DNA from: Eubacteriales bacterium
GTDB lineage: Bacteria; Bacillota_A; Clostridia; Christensenellales; Aristaeellaceae
Direction: 5' to 3'
Assembly: GCA_030528845.1 (NCBI GenBank)
Contig: JAUMYC010000044.1
Span: 1 to 14,355, forward strand
Length of the DNA: 14,355 bases
A program made the translations under genes and the position numbers. The notes beneath the pieces were generated by a model. That model saw only the letters and a program-made list of their open reading frames with translations. It searched no databases and was not told where the DNA came from. Shown here piece after piece: positions 8,101 through 14,255 of this stretch; the first letter of the stretch is position 1, and every line of letters begins with the position of its first letter.

Positions 8101-8683
8101 ATACAGACAGACGCAGGAGCGCGTGGAAGAGCTTTCCACGCAGCGGGACGACCTGAGCAAGGCCGACCTCGACCTGCAGAAGGTGATCGAAGACCTCACC
8201 AAGCAGATGGCCCGGCGCTTCTCCGAGCAGTTCGTGCTGCTCAACGAGAATTTCCAGAAGACCTTTGTCGCGCTCTTTGGAGGCGGACAGGCCGCTCTGC
8301 AGCTGACCGATCCTTCCGACCCGCTCGGCTGCGATATCGAGATCAAGGCGCAGCCTCCGGGCAAGAAGCTGACGCTGCTCTCGCTGCTCTCCGGCGGCGA
8401 GCGCGCGCTCACGGCCATCGCCATCCTCTTTGCCATGCTCAAGCTCAAGCCCACGCCCTTCTGCTTCCTCGATGAGATCGAGGCCGCGCTGGACGACGCG
8501 AACATCGACAACTTCGCCGAATACCTGCGTGAATTCTCCCGTTCGACCCAGTTCGTGGTCGTCACGCACAGAAAGGGAACCATGGAGCGCTGCGATTCGC
8601 TCTACGGCGTGGCCATGGAGGAAAAGGGCGTCACGCGCATGGTTTCCGTGTGCCTCAACGGCGAGAGGGAAGCGGGCATGTGA
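5108..8683 (+). CDS. smc: Chromosome segregation/condensation ATPase SMC
   Basis: This is a full-length SMC of about 1191 residues that acts on the nucleoid with ScpA and ScpB. Numbering from the TTG start: Walker A GPNGSGKS at 31-38, a first coiled coil from about 165 to 495 (Glu, Arg and Ala-rich heptads), the hinge at about 505-669 ending in GGSMTGGS (662-669), a second coiled coil to about 1020, ABC signature LLSGGER (1093-1099) and Walker B FLDE (1120-1123). I prefer the TTG at 5108: it gives MRLKKLEIYGFKSF, the usual SMC N terminus, and GAGGGA at 5095-5100 is 7 bases upstream. An ATG at 5093 would add five residues but has only the hairpin before it. In many Clostridia ftsY follows smc; here a terminator and a converging gene follow instead. 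Confidence 0.96.
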   Translation: MRLKKLEIYGFKSFAEKVEIVFDDGITGIVGPNGSGKSNINDAVRWVLGEQSARMLRGAKMEDVIFNGTEKRKRLSYCEVTLVFDNSDGGLAIDFAEAAVTRRAYRSGESEYFINHSSCRLKDILELFRDTGIGRDGYSLIGQGRIDEILSARSEDRRQVFEEASGIVKFKTRRKEAERRLENTRANLARVEDILTELESRLEPLRLQSETAREYLAVRDELKSLELNVFLVRSVRYEQRIAELRQAAQELAEAIAGAEERRESLHAQRAQAEEELARHEAQAAALREKVQELIRDTEAHEGAANVLRERLAGEKRERERLLALSEASEGNREGVEQQLSELVEKIAAEREAVREMNAQAELAEAQANEAEESARQLEERSEQAKKTLIAVMNRMSDMRSMLSRYATMLENIKSRRGVLQETRGMEEEKAEAQREDMRLAGERLAGEKDLLEQTRERTAAADSRVKELNERTDALNKSVAGIQAQRRDAQSRLRILREMQRDYEGYQNAVRQVLVQAKRLPGGAGVRGAVAELIKVPAQYERAIEMALGASLQNVVVGAEEDAKRMIAYLRENRLGRATFLPLSAVRGRTLDARERQLMSMPGCFGVASELVEYDGEYAEVVRFLLGRTVIAKDLDSGIAIMRAGKQAFRLVTLEGDVMNPGGSMTGGSVNSRMTSLLSREREIDEHEKLLRESEKTLAEAAEELKRHEEERARLKKERGELFDAVHRQELVCERQAGQFDAAQAAVQAREARMADIDAELERLDEQEREIRERLSEIENQQGAEEDTQSVSQAEISAMQKELLTARAQAAALREALSARKVELAARSRGLAALEADASRLTLDSATLENAKADNEKALAQTAGRIEELDAQLRRDEQRLAGERSALESERTRFNEADALRAEAQQQLSRVSDRSEELRKETEALSDRKYRGDMALQRAEGEYKQLCDRIWEDYELTYAGAEPFRSEDFKLGEADRRIAQIRQRIREMGPVHVGAVDEYRQTQERVEELSTQRDDLSKADLDLQKVIEDLTKQMARRFSEQFVLLNENFQKTFVALFGGGQAALQLTDPSDPLGCDIEIKAQPPGKKLTLLSLLSGGERALTAIAILFAMLKLKPTPFCFLDEIEAALDDANIDNFAEYLREFSRSTQFVVVTHRKGTMERCDSLYGVAMEEKGVTRMVSVCLNGEREAGM

Positions 8684-8695
8684 TCGTTTATACAG

Positions 8696-8732
8696 AAAGA
8701 CCGCGTATCAAAACGGATACGCGGTCTTTTTT
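8696..8732. terminator. Bidirectional intrinsic terminator after smc
   Basis: A 14-bp stem (8696-8709 with 8716-8729; core GACCGCGTATC and GATACGCGGTC) closes a 6-base loop AAAACG. On the plus strand it ends in six T residues (8727-8732). The minus-strand exit is moderately T-rich (TCTTTCTGTATAAA). It lies between the stops of the convergent smc and CPBP genes and can serve both. Confidence 0.92.
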
Positions 8733-8736
8733 GCGC

Positions 8737-9525
8737 TCAGGCGCGCTGTTTTTTGTATAGGATGAAGAACACGCCGATCAGGAGCAGGTTCACAGCCAAG
8801 ACGATAATGCTGCCCTCGACCTTGCAGGGGCCGCCGGTGATCAGCTCGCTGCCCGTAAGGACCATGCTGAGCAGGTGCGGATAATCGTCTGCCAAGGAGA
8901 CGCCGCCCAAGAGCAATGCGCCGACGCTGTTCCAGATGGCGTGCATCAGGATGGGCGCAAGGAGGGAGCCGCTGTACTCCAGCACGATCGTCATCAGCAG
9001 GCTCATGCTCAGCACGTTCAGCGTCGGCACGAGCCCTGCCTCCAAAGCGCCTCCGTGCAGCAGGGTGAACAGCAGGCTCGTGACGATCACCGCCGCGGGG
9101 AGGTTATGCCGCTGCTTGATCAATTGGTACATGTAGCCGCGCACGAGCAGCTCCTGCGTTGCCACGTTCAGACAGGCGGCGATCCACCAGAGGGGGAGCG
9201 CCTCGACCGGCCCGGCATGGGTAAAATGCGCCGCTCCCATGCCCCAGAGCAGCAGCACAGGCGCGCCCAGCCAGAACAGCCCGGCAGAGGCGCCGATCAG
9301 CAGCCCCTTTCCGGGGAAACGGAACAGGCAGAGCCGGAGCGAGCGCTTTTCGATGCCCCAGAACAGAGCGGTGAACAGGCAGATGGCCAGAAGCGGCGTG
9401 ATCTCCGCCCAGAGCCTCCAAACAGCCGGGGAGACGGCGGAGGGCAGCGGACAAAGCCCCGCTGCGATCGCCCAGCCCAGGAAAAACGCCAGACATTTTG
9501 CCAATGTGAGCAGGATGGTTTTCAA
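8737..9525 (-). CDS. CPBP-family intramembrane metalloprotease (CAAX protease/Abi type)
   Basis: This 262-residue protein is very hydrophobic, with about seven or eight membrane segments (for example 4-24, 42-57, 75-95, 144-156, 171-183, 188-206 and 240-256). It carries the CPBP motifs in modified form: TQELLVRG (123-130), where the usual EExxxR reads Q124-E125-xxx-R129; FTLLH (153-157); and HAIWN (195-199). Family members cleave membrane-associated substrates, and in Firmicutes some are linked to bacteriocin self-immunity, but the substrate here is unknown. The start is a TTG at 9525, with AAGGA about 10-12 bases upstream; there is no ATG in frame near the N terminus, and the frame shows no other start upstream. 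It is monocistronic, divergent from the glpA-like operon and convergent with smc. Confidence 0.85.
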   Translation of the reverse strand: MKTILLTLAKCLAFFLGWAIAAGLCPLPSAVSPAVWRLWAEITPLLAICLFTALFWGIEKRSLRLCLFRFPGKGLLIGASAGLFWLGAPVLLLWGMGAAHFTHAGPVEALPLWWIAACLNVATQELLVRGYMYQLIKQRHNLPAAVIVTSLLFTLLHGGALEAGLVPTLNVLSMSLLMTIVLEYSGSLLAPILMHAIWNSVGALLLGGVSLADDYPHLLSMVLTGSELITGGPCKVEGSIIVLAVNLLLIGVFFILYKKQRA

Positions 9526-9562
9526 AGTGATCGTTTCCTTGCAGCGGGTGTGTCGTTGAGAT

Positions 9563-9571
9563 ATTATAGCA
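9563..9571 (-). promoter_or_regulatory. Extended -10 promoter for the CPBP gene
   Basis: On the minus strand TGC is followed directly by TATAAT (complement of 9563-9568), an extended -10 element. No good -35 box lies 16-18 bases upstream, which fits an extended -10 promoter or one needing an activator. It lies about 38 bases upstream of the TTG start. Confidence 0.6.
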
Positions 9572-9596
9572 TGGAACCCGGGCAGCGCGCCGTTTC

Positions 9597-9617
9597 ATAA
9601 TGTTTTCTAAACATTAT
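9597..9617. promoter_or_regulatory. 21-bp perfect palindrome, candidate operator between divergent genes
   Basis: Arms ATAATGTTT (9597-9605) and AAACATTAT (9609-9617) are exact inverse complements separated by TCT. It is an AT-rich island in GC-rich DNA, just upstream of the CPBP promoter region and about 25 bases upstream of the -35 region of the glpA-like operon. This is the form of a binding site for a dimeric regulator. There is no T-run after it, and as RNA the stem would be weak, so a DNA site is more likely than a terminator. The regulator is unknown. Confidence 0.55.
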
Positions 9618-9641
9618 TAACAATTCCTTTGGCGTTTGGGA

Positions 9642-9670
9642 TGGACGAAAACGGCAGTTTGCACTATAAT
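9642..9670 (+). promoter_or_regulatory. Promoter for the glpA-like operon
   Basis: A perfect TATAAT (9665-9670) has a weak -35, TGGACG (9642-9647), at 17-base spacing. The weak -35 and the upstream palindrome suggest regulation. The start codon is 78 bases downstream of the -10 box. Confidence 0.65.
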
Positions 9671-9747
9671 ATTGCCATACAGGCGTGTGCTGCGTGCTTT
9701 TGCGGGCAGGCGTCGTTTGGGAATGCGGAAAAGAAAGGGTTTTGCAC

Positions 9748-11199
9748 ATGATCACCATGGATTATGATGTAGCCGTCATCGGCGCGGGCGTAGTCGGCTC
9801 CGCCATCGCCAGGGAGCTCTCCCGCTACAGGCTGGAGGTCGCGCTGATCGACGCCGCGGAAGACGTCGCGATGGGCGCTTCGCATGCCAACAGCGCGATC
9901 GTTCATGCGGGTTATGACTGTGTGCCCGGCACGATGATGGCCAAGCTCAACGTCAAGGGCAACGCCATGTTCGACCAGTGGTGCCGCGAGCTGAACGTGC
10001 CGCTCAAGCGCATCGGCACGCTCGTCATCGCCTTTGGCGAAGAGGACGAAAAGGAACTGAAGAACCTGTACGAGCGCGGGCTCGAAAACGGCGTGCCGGA
10101 CATGCGCATCATCTCCGGCGACGAGGCGCGCGAAATGGAGCCCATGCTCTCGGGCGACGTCACCGCCGCGCTCTATGCGGGCACCGGCGCCATCACCTGC
10201 CCCTACGAAATGACCATCGCCTGCGCGGAAAACGCGAGGCATAACGGCGTGCGCTGGATGATGGACAGCCCCGTCAGCGCCATCGAGCGCAAGGGCGACG
10301 GCCTGCATGTCACGGCGGGCGTGTATCACCTGCGTGCGAAGTACGTCGTCAACGCCGCCGGCGTGCATGCCGACGAGGTCGCCGCGCTCATCGGCGACGG
10401 ATCCTTCAAGATCAAACCCCGCAAGGGCGAATATATGCTGCTGGACCGCACCGCCGCCAATCTGCAGAAGGTCATCTTCCAGACGCCTTCCAAGATGGGC
10501 AAGGGCGTGCTGGTCTCCCCGACGGTGGACGGCAATTCCTTCGCCGGCCCGACGGCCGTGGACATGACCGACAAGGAGGATACCTCCGTGTCCGCCGCGT
10601 CCATCGACGAGCTCAGCCGTCTTTCCATCAAGAGCACCCCCGGCCTGAACCTGCGCGGCGTGATCACCAGCTTCGCAGGCGTGCGTGCGCAGCCCTCCAC
10701 GGGCGATTTCATCATCCGCCCCTCCGAGGTCGATCCGCGCATGATCTTCGCGGCGGGCATCTGCTCGCCCGGCCTGTCCAGCGCCCCGGCCATCGCCGAG
10801 GAAGTGGCGCAGGTGCTGCAGAGCGAGGGCCTCGTGCTCAACCGCAAGCCGTTCTTTGACCCGGAGCGCCAGCCGATCAAGGCGTTCCGTCATATGACCG
10901 AGGAAGAAAAGAAGGCCGCCATCGCCGAGTCTCCGCTCTACGGCCGCATCATCTGCCGCTGCGAGACCATCACCGAGGCCGAGATCGTCGAGGCCATCCG
11001 CCGCGGCGCTCGCTCGCTCGACGGAGTGAAGCGCCGCACCCGCGCGGGCATGGGCCGCTGTCAGGGCGGCTTCTGCGGCCCGAGGGTCATGGACATCCTC
11101 GCCCGTGAGCTCGATATCCCCATGGAAGCCCTTACGAAGTTCGGCGCAGGTTCGCACCTGCTCGTCGGCAAGACCAGAGAGGACGGCGATAACGAATGA
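9748..11199 (+). CDS. glpA: GlpA-like FAD-dependent glycerol-3-phosphate dehydrogenase with C-terminal [2Fe-2S] domain
   Basis: This protein of 483 residues most likely oxidises sn-glycerol-3-phosphate to dihydroxyacetone phosphate. The N terminus has the FAD Rossmann motif GAGVVG (12-17), followed by a DAO-family fold (HANSAIVHAGYD, about residues 46-57). The C terminus carries a BFD-like iron-sulfur domain with C403-x-C405, C438 and C443 in CRCE and CQGGFC. I chose the ATG at 9748, which has AAAGAAAGGG about 8 bases upstream; the frame opens further up at a GTG (9685), but no ribosome binding site supports it. The stop overlaps the next gene by ATGA. Other DAO-fold enzymes such as L-2-hydroxyglutarate oxidases share the N-terminal pattern, but the operon of three genes favours the anaerobic glycerol-3-phosphate type. 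No glpF or glpK lies in the window. Confidence 0.85.
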   Translation: MITMDYDVAVIGAGVVGSAIARELSRYRLEVALIDAAEDVAMGASHANSAIVHAGYDCVPGTMMAKLNVKGNAMFDQWCRELNVPLKRIGTLVIAFGEEDEKELKNLYERGLENGVPDMRIISGDEAREMEPMLSGDVTAALYAGTGAITCPYEMTIACAENARHNGVRWMMDSPVSAIERKGDGLHVTAGVYHLRAKYVVNAAGVHADEVAALIGDGSFKIKPRKGEYMLLDRTAANLQKVIFQTPSKMGKGVLVSPTVDGNSFAGPTAVDMTDKEDTSVSAASIDELSRLSIKSTPGLNLRGVITSFAGVRAQPSTGDFIIRPSEVDPRMIFAAGICSPGLSSAPAIAEEVAQVLQSEGLVLNRKPFFDPERQPIKAFRHMTEEEKKAAIAESPLYGRIICRCETITEAEIVEAIRRGARSLDGVKRRTRAGMGRCQGGFCGPRVMDILARELDIPMEALTKFGAGSHLLVGKTREDGDNE

Positions 11200-12440
11200 G
11201 CTGCATCTATGACGTTGCTATCGTCGGCGGCGGTCCCGCCGGTCTGGCGGCCGCTCTGGCTGCCAAGGTAGCCAAGCCGCAAGCCAAAGTGCTCATCATC
11301 GAGCGCGACGTGAAGCTGGGCGGCATCCTCCGCCAGTGCATCCACAACGGCTTCGGCCTGCATTATTTCGGCGAAGAGCTCACCGGCCCGGAATACGCCC
11401 AGAGGTTTATCGACAAGGTCGAGCAGACCGACGTCGAAGTCTGGACGGACACCATGGTGCTCGACGTGAGCCAGAACAGAGAGATCACCTGCGTGAATAC
11501 GCAGCAGGGCCTTGTGAAGGTGCAGGCGGGCGCGATCGTGCTGGCCATGGGCTGCCGTGAGCGCACCCGCGGCGCGCTGAACATCCCCGGCAGCCGCCCC
11601 GCAGGCGTGTATACCGCCGGCTGCGCGCAGAGGCTGGTCAACATGGAAGGCTATCTGCCCGGCAAGGAGATCGTCATCCTCGGCAGCGGCGACATCGGCC
11701 TGATCATGGCGCGCCGCATGACCTGGGAAGGCGCGAAGGTCAAGCTGGTGGCAGAGCTGATGAGCTACTCCAGCGGCCTGAACCGCAATATCGTGCAGTG
11801 CCTTGTGGATAACGATATCCCGCTCAAGTTCGATCATACCGTCACCGCCGTTCTGGGCAAAGAGCGCGTGGAGGGCGTGGTCGTGAGCGCGGTCGACCCG
11901 GCGACGAAGAAGCCCATCGCCGGCACGGAAGAGACCATCCCGTGCGACACGCTCCTCCTCTCCGTCGGCCTCATCCCGGAAAACGAGCTCTCTCTGGCCG
12001 CGGGCATCCAGATGGACCGCGTCACCAGCGGCGCCGTGGTGGACGAGACGAGGCAGACCTCTGTTCCCGGCGTGTTTGCCTGCGGAAACGTGCTGCATGT
12101 GCATGACCTTGTGGATAACGTATCCGCCGAGGCTGCGCTGGCCGGCGCTGCCGCTGCCGCCTATGCCATCGACGGTCCCAAGGCGACCGAATGGTATGGC
12201 GTGAAGGCCGAAAACGGCGTGCGCTACACCGCGCCGCAGAAGCTGAGCAAGGGCGCCGAGGGCAAGGCCGAGCTGTATTTCCGCGTGGGCAACCCCGTCA
12301 AGGGCGCGACTGTGGAAGTGCGCTGCGGCGACAAGGTGCTCGCGAAGCGCAAGAAGCAGATCATGCTTCCCGGCGAGATGGAAAAGATCGCGATCGAGCT
12401 TGGCGACGTGACGGGCGATGTGACCGTCACCCTCGCCTGA
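11196..12440 (+). CDS. FAD/NAD(P)-dependent oxidoreductase, partner of the GlpA-like enzyme
   Basis: This 414-residue pyridine nucleotide-disulfide-type oxidoreductase has two nucleotide-binding motifs, GGGPAG (11-16) for FAD and GSGDIG (163-168) for NAD(P), and a late FACGNVLHVHD segment typical of the FAD-contacting C-terminal part. Cys residues at 48 (RQCIHNGFG) and 120 (MGCRERTRG) are not arranged as a CxxC redox pair. About 75 residues at the C terminus form an added, probably beta-rich region. It probably links electrons from the GlpA-like subunit to NAD(P) or another acceptor, in a role like GlpB (inference). The start ATG overlaps the previous stop by 4 bases and a GAGAGGA lies about 12 bases upstream, so translation is coupled. 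The DUF1667 gene follows 21 bases later. Confidence 0.85.
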   Translation: MSCIYDVAIVGGGPAGLAAALAAKVAKPQAKVLIIERDVKLGGILRQCIHNGFGLHYFGEELTGPEYAQRFIDKVEQTDVEVWTDTMVLDVSQNREITCVNTQQGLVKVQAGAIVLAMGCRERTRGALNIPGSRPAGVYTAGCAQRLVNMEGYLPGKEIVILGSGDIGLIMARRMTWEGAKVKLVAELMSYSSGLNRNIVQCLVDNDIPLKFDHTVTAVLGKERVEGVVVSAVDPATKKPIAGTEETIPCDTLLLSVGLIPENELSLAAGIQMDRVTSGAVVDETRQTSVPGVFACGNVLHVHDLVDNVSAEAALAGAAAAAYAIDGPKATEWYGVKAENGVRYTAPQKLSKGAEGKAELYFRVGNPVKGATVEVRCGDKVLAKRKKQIMLPGEMEKIAIELGDVTGDVTVTLA

Positions 12441-12461
12441 CGCGGAAGGAGAGTTGGAAAC

Positions 12462-12824
12462 ATGGAAACGCGTGAAATGACGTGCATTATCTGCCCCATG
12501 GGCTGCCAGCTCCGCGTGACGCGCGAGGGCGAAAAGATCACCGTGACGGGCAACACCTGCAAGCGCGGCGAGACCTACGGCATTCAGGAACTGACCATGC
12601 CGATGCGCACCGTGACCACCTCTGTCCTCTGCAAGGGCGGAGACAGGCCGGTCGTCTCCTGCAAGACCGCCACTCAGATCCCCAAGGCGAAGATCGAAGA
12701 AGTGCTCGAAGCCTGCAAGCAGGCTAAGGTGCAGGCTCCCGTCCGCGTGGGCGACGTGCTCATCGCCGACGCAGCCGGCGCGGGCAGCGACATCGTGGCC
12801 ACCTGCAACGCCGACAAGATCTGA
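12462..12824 (+). CDS. DUF1667 protein, candidate iron-sulfur subunit of the GlpA-like complex
   Basis: This 120-residue protein matches DUF1667 proteins, which regularly follow GlpA-like and FAD oxidoreductase genes in anaerobic Firmicutes. The N terminus has C8-xx-C11-xxx-C15 and then C33 in GNTCKRG, an arrangement resembling the N-terminal [4Fe-4S] site of molybdopterin oxidoreductases, so a cluster is plausible though unproven here. Further Cys residues are at 57, 67, 85 and 115. It ends in an APVRVGDVLIAD segment and VAT motif typical of the family. A strong AAGGAGAG lies about 10 bases before the ATG. It has no membrane segment, so unlike GlpC of E. coli it shows no obvious route to the quinone pool. 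A hairpin terminator follows. Confidence 0.87.
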   Translation: METREMTCIICPMGCQLRVTREGEKITVTGNTCKRGETYGIQELTMPMRTVTTSVLCKGGDRPVVSCKTATQIPKAKIEEVLEACKQAKVQAPVRVGDVLIADAAGAGSDIVATCNADKI

Positions 12825-12842
12825 AAATAACACAGCTACCGC

Positions 12843-12875
12843 AGGGCTGCCGAACTTTTCGGCAGCCCTTTGTGT
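12843..12875 (+). terminator. Terminator of the glpA-like operon
   Basis: A 12-bp perfect stem (12843-12854 with 12858-12869; AGGGCTGCCGAA and its complement) has a 3-base loop, or 11 bp with a 5-base loop. The tail TTTGTGTT is only moderately T-rich, and the next promoter starts inside it. Confidence 0.8.
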
Positions 12876-12881
12876 TATAAT
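12873..12881 (+). promoter_or_regulatory. Extended -10 promoter for the ABC transporter genes
   Basis: TGT followed by TATAAT (12876-12881) forms an extended -10 element. The -35 position falls inside the preceding terminator stem and has no good match. The start codon is 31 bases downstream of the -10 box. Confidence 0.6.
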
Positions 12882-12911
12882 AGACCATAGCGAATTTTGG
12901 AGGATGCGGGA

Positions 12912-13772
12912 ATGCTGCAGGTCGAAGGGCTGACGAAATATTACGGGAAAAATCGCGGGGTGCACGATCTTTGCCTTGAGGTGCGCGCGGGGGAGATCCT
13001 CGGCCTGCTCGGGCCGTTCGGCGCGGGCAAGACGACCGCGCTTCGCTGCATCATGGATCTGACGTCCAAAGACGGCGGCGAGGTGCTGCTGAACGGGCGG
13101 CGATTCGATCGGCGCACGCCGAAAATGCGGGCGATGGTGGGCTATCTGCCCGCAGAGAGCGCGCTGTACCCCGGCCTGCGCGTGGGCGACGTGCTCCGCC
13201 TGCACAGCCGGTATTACAGGAGCGTGGACGAGACGTATCTCGGCCGGCTCATTCGCCGCCTGGAGATCGACATCGCCCGGCGCGTGCGTGAGCTCACGCC
13301 TGCCGGCTGCCGCAAGCTGAACATCGTGCTGGCGCTGATGCATCGCCCGGCGCTCATCCTCATGGATGAGGCGGCCGCGGGGCTCGATCCGCTCACGCAG
13401 GAGGCGCTTTTTTCTCTTTTGCGAGAGGAGAGGGAGCGCGGCGCGGCGGTGCTCTATGCCTCGGGCAGCCTGAGCGAGGTGCGCCGCCTGTGCGACCGCG
13501 CGGCGATCCTGCGCGACGGGGAGATCGCAGTGACGGACGAGGTCGGCAATCTCGTCAACGGCGACGTGCATCTGGTCACGCTCGAATGCGCGGACGCGGG
13601 CGTTGCGCAGCGGCTGGGCAGCAGCGCCATCGAGCGCGAGGGCGATGTGACGCGCTTCCTCTATGAGGGCGAGCCGGATGCGCTCATCAAAGAGCTCTCC
13701 GGCGTGCGGGTGCGGCGGCTGCTGGTGGAAGAGCCGTCGCTGGAGGATGTTCTGGACCATCTGTTTCAATAG
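12912..13772 (+). CDS. ABC transporter ATP-binding protein with degenerate signature motifs
   Basis: This 286-residue ATPase belongs to the drug/bacteriocin exporter type that pairs with ABC-2 permeases. Walker A is GPFGAGKTT (34-42), with F36 where N or D is usual. The Q-loop position after YLP reads AES. The signature expected as LSxGxxQ reads LTPAGCRK (128-135). Walker B is LILMDE (148-153) followed by A rather than P, and the D-loop GLDP is normal. The switch histidine is absent: ASGSLSEV (183-190) stands where relatives have SSHxLSEV. The lysine and acidic Walker residues needed to bind nucleotide remain, but hydrolysis may be weak. The ATG start has GGAGG (12899-12903) 8 bases upstream; a TTG at 12897 also opens the frame but overlaps that site. 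It ends in TAG, 15 bases before the permease gene. Confidence 0.88.
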   Translation: MLQVEGLTKYYGKNRGVHDLCLEVRAGEILGLLGPFGAGKTTALRCIMDLTSKDGGEVLLNGRRFDRRTPKMRAMVGYLPAESALYPGLRVGDVLRLHSRYYRSVDETYLGRLIRRLEIDIARRVRELTPAGCRKLNIVLALMHRPALILMDEAAAGLDPLTQEALFSLLREERERGAAVLYASGSLSEVRRLCDRAAILRDGEIAVTDEVGNLVNGDVHLVTLECADAGVAQRLGSSAIEREGDVTRFLYEGEPDALIKELSGVRVRRLLVEEPSLEDVLDHLFQ

Positions 13773-13787
13773 AAGGGAGGGCGCGCC

Positions 13788-14255
13788 ATGTTTGCATGGG
13801 CGATGCGCGGGTATAGAAAGAGCTTTGTCTGGCTGACGGTCTCGCTTTGCCTGCTGATGGCGCTGGCGGGCCTGCTCAAGCCGGGCGTTCTGCTGGCGGC
13901 GGAGCTGCTGGAAATGCCGGAGCTCGGCGCGGCGCTGCCCGAGACGAATGTGCTGCTGGAGGCGGCGGGCCGGGGCTGTTTCCTGCTCTTCGGCGCGTAT
14001 TCGGCGGCGATGGGCGCAAACATTCTGGGCAGGCGGCTGCGCGAGGGCGCCGTTTCGACGATGGCCTCGCTGCCTGTTTCGCGCGGGCATATCGTTCTGA
14101 CGCATTACTGCGCGGGCGCGCTGTACGTCGTGCTGCATGCGCTGTTCGTCGGCGCGGCGACGTTCGGCGTACTGTGCATGCAGGGCGTTTCCGCTGCCGT
14201 CGGGGCGCTTGCCTCGCTGCTTGCACCGGCGTTTGGATATCTTCTGGTCTATTAG
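13788..14255 (+). CDS. ABC-2-type permease, N-terminal part, ending at an in-frame TAG
   Basis: This hydrophobic membrane protein has segments at about 12-30, 62-80, 105-130 and 133-155. It resembles ABC-2 exporter permeases: a long extracellular loop after the first segment, then the cytoplasmic EGAVSTMASLPVSRG motif (86-100) that these proteins show before a membrane segment. GGGAGGG at 13775-13781 is 6 bases before the ATG, and it follows the ATPase gene by 15 bases, so the two form one transporter. Translation stops at TAG 14253-14255, after 155 residues and in the middle of a hydrophobic stretch. Typical ABC-2 permeases have six segments and 230 residues or more. The same frame continues open and hydrophobic to the window end, so this is probably a nonsense-interrupted gene, a recoded codon or a sequence error. 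Confidence 0.75.
   Translation: MFAWAMRGYRKSFVWLTVSLCLLMALAGLLKPGVLLAAELLEMPELGAALPETNVLLEAAGRGCFLLFGAYSAAMGANILGRRLREGAVSTMASLPVSRGHIVLTHYCAGALYVVLHALFVGAATFGVLCMQGVSAAVGALASLLAPAFGYLLVY

Noticed and set aside
5090..8569. 1159-codon open frame on the minus strand opposite smc
   Set aside because: It mirrors smc almost exactly, matches no family I know, and arises because the GC-rich codons of the sense strand rarely produce antisense stops.
9597..9617. Palindrome as a Fur, PerR, Rex or LexA box
   Set aside because: The half sites or the spacing do not fit the known consensus of these regulators, so no regulator is assigned.
9526..9747. Possible riboswitch or small RNA in the longest intergenic region
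   Set aside because: Apart from the two promoters and the palindrome I see no conserved riboswitch core, no leader terminator and no stable extended fold.
11061..14138. 1025-codon minus-strand open frame across the glp and ABC genes
   Set aside because: It crosses several well-supported plus-strand genes, a terminator and promoters, and its composition (Ala, Arg, His, Leu) is typical of an antisense shadow.
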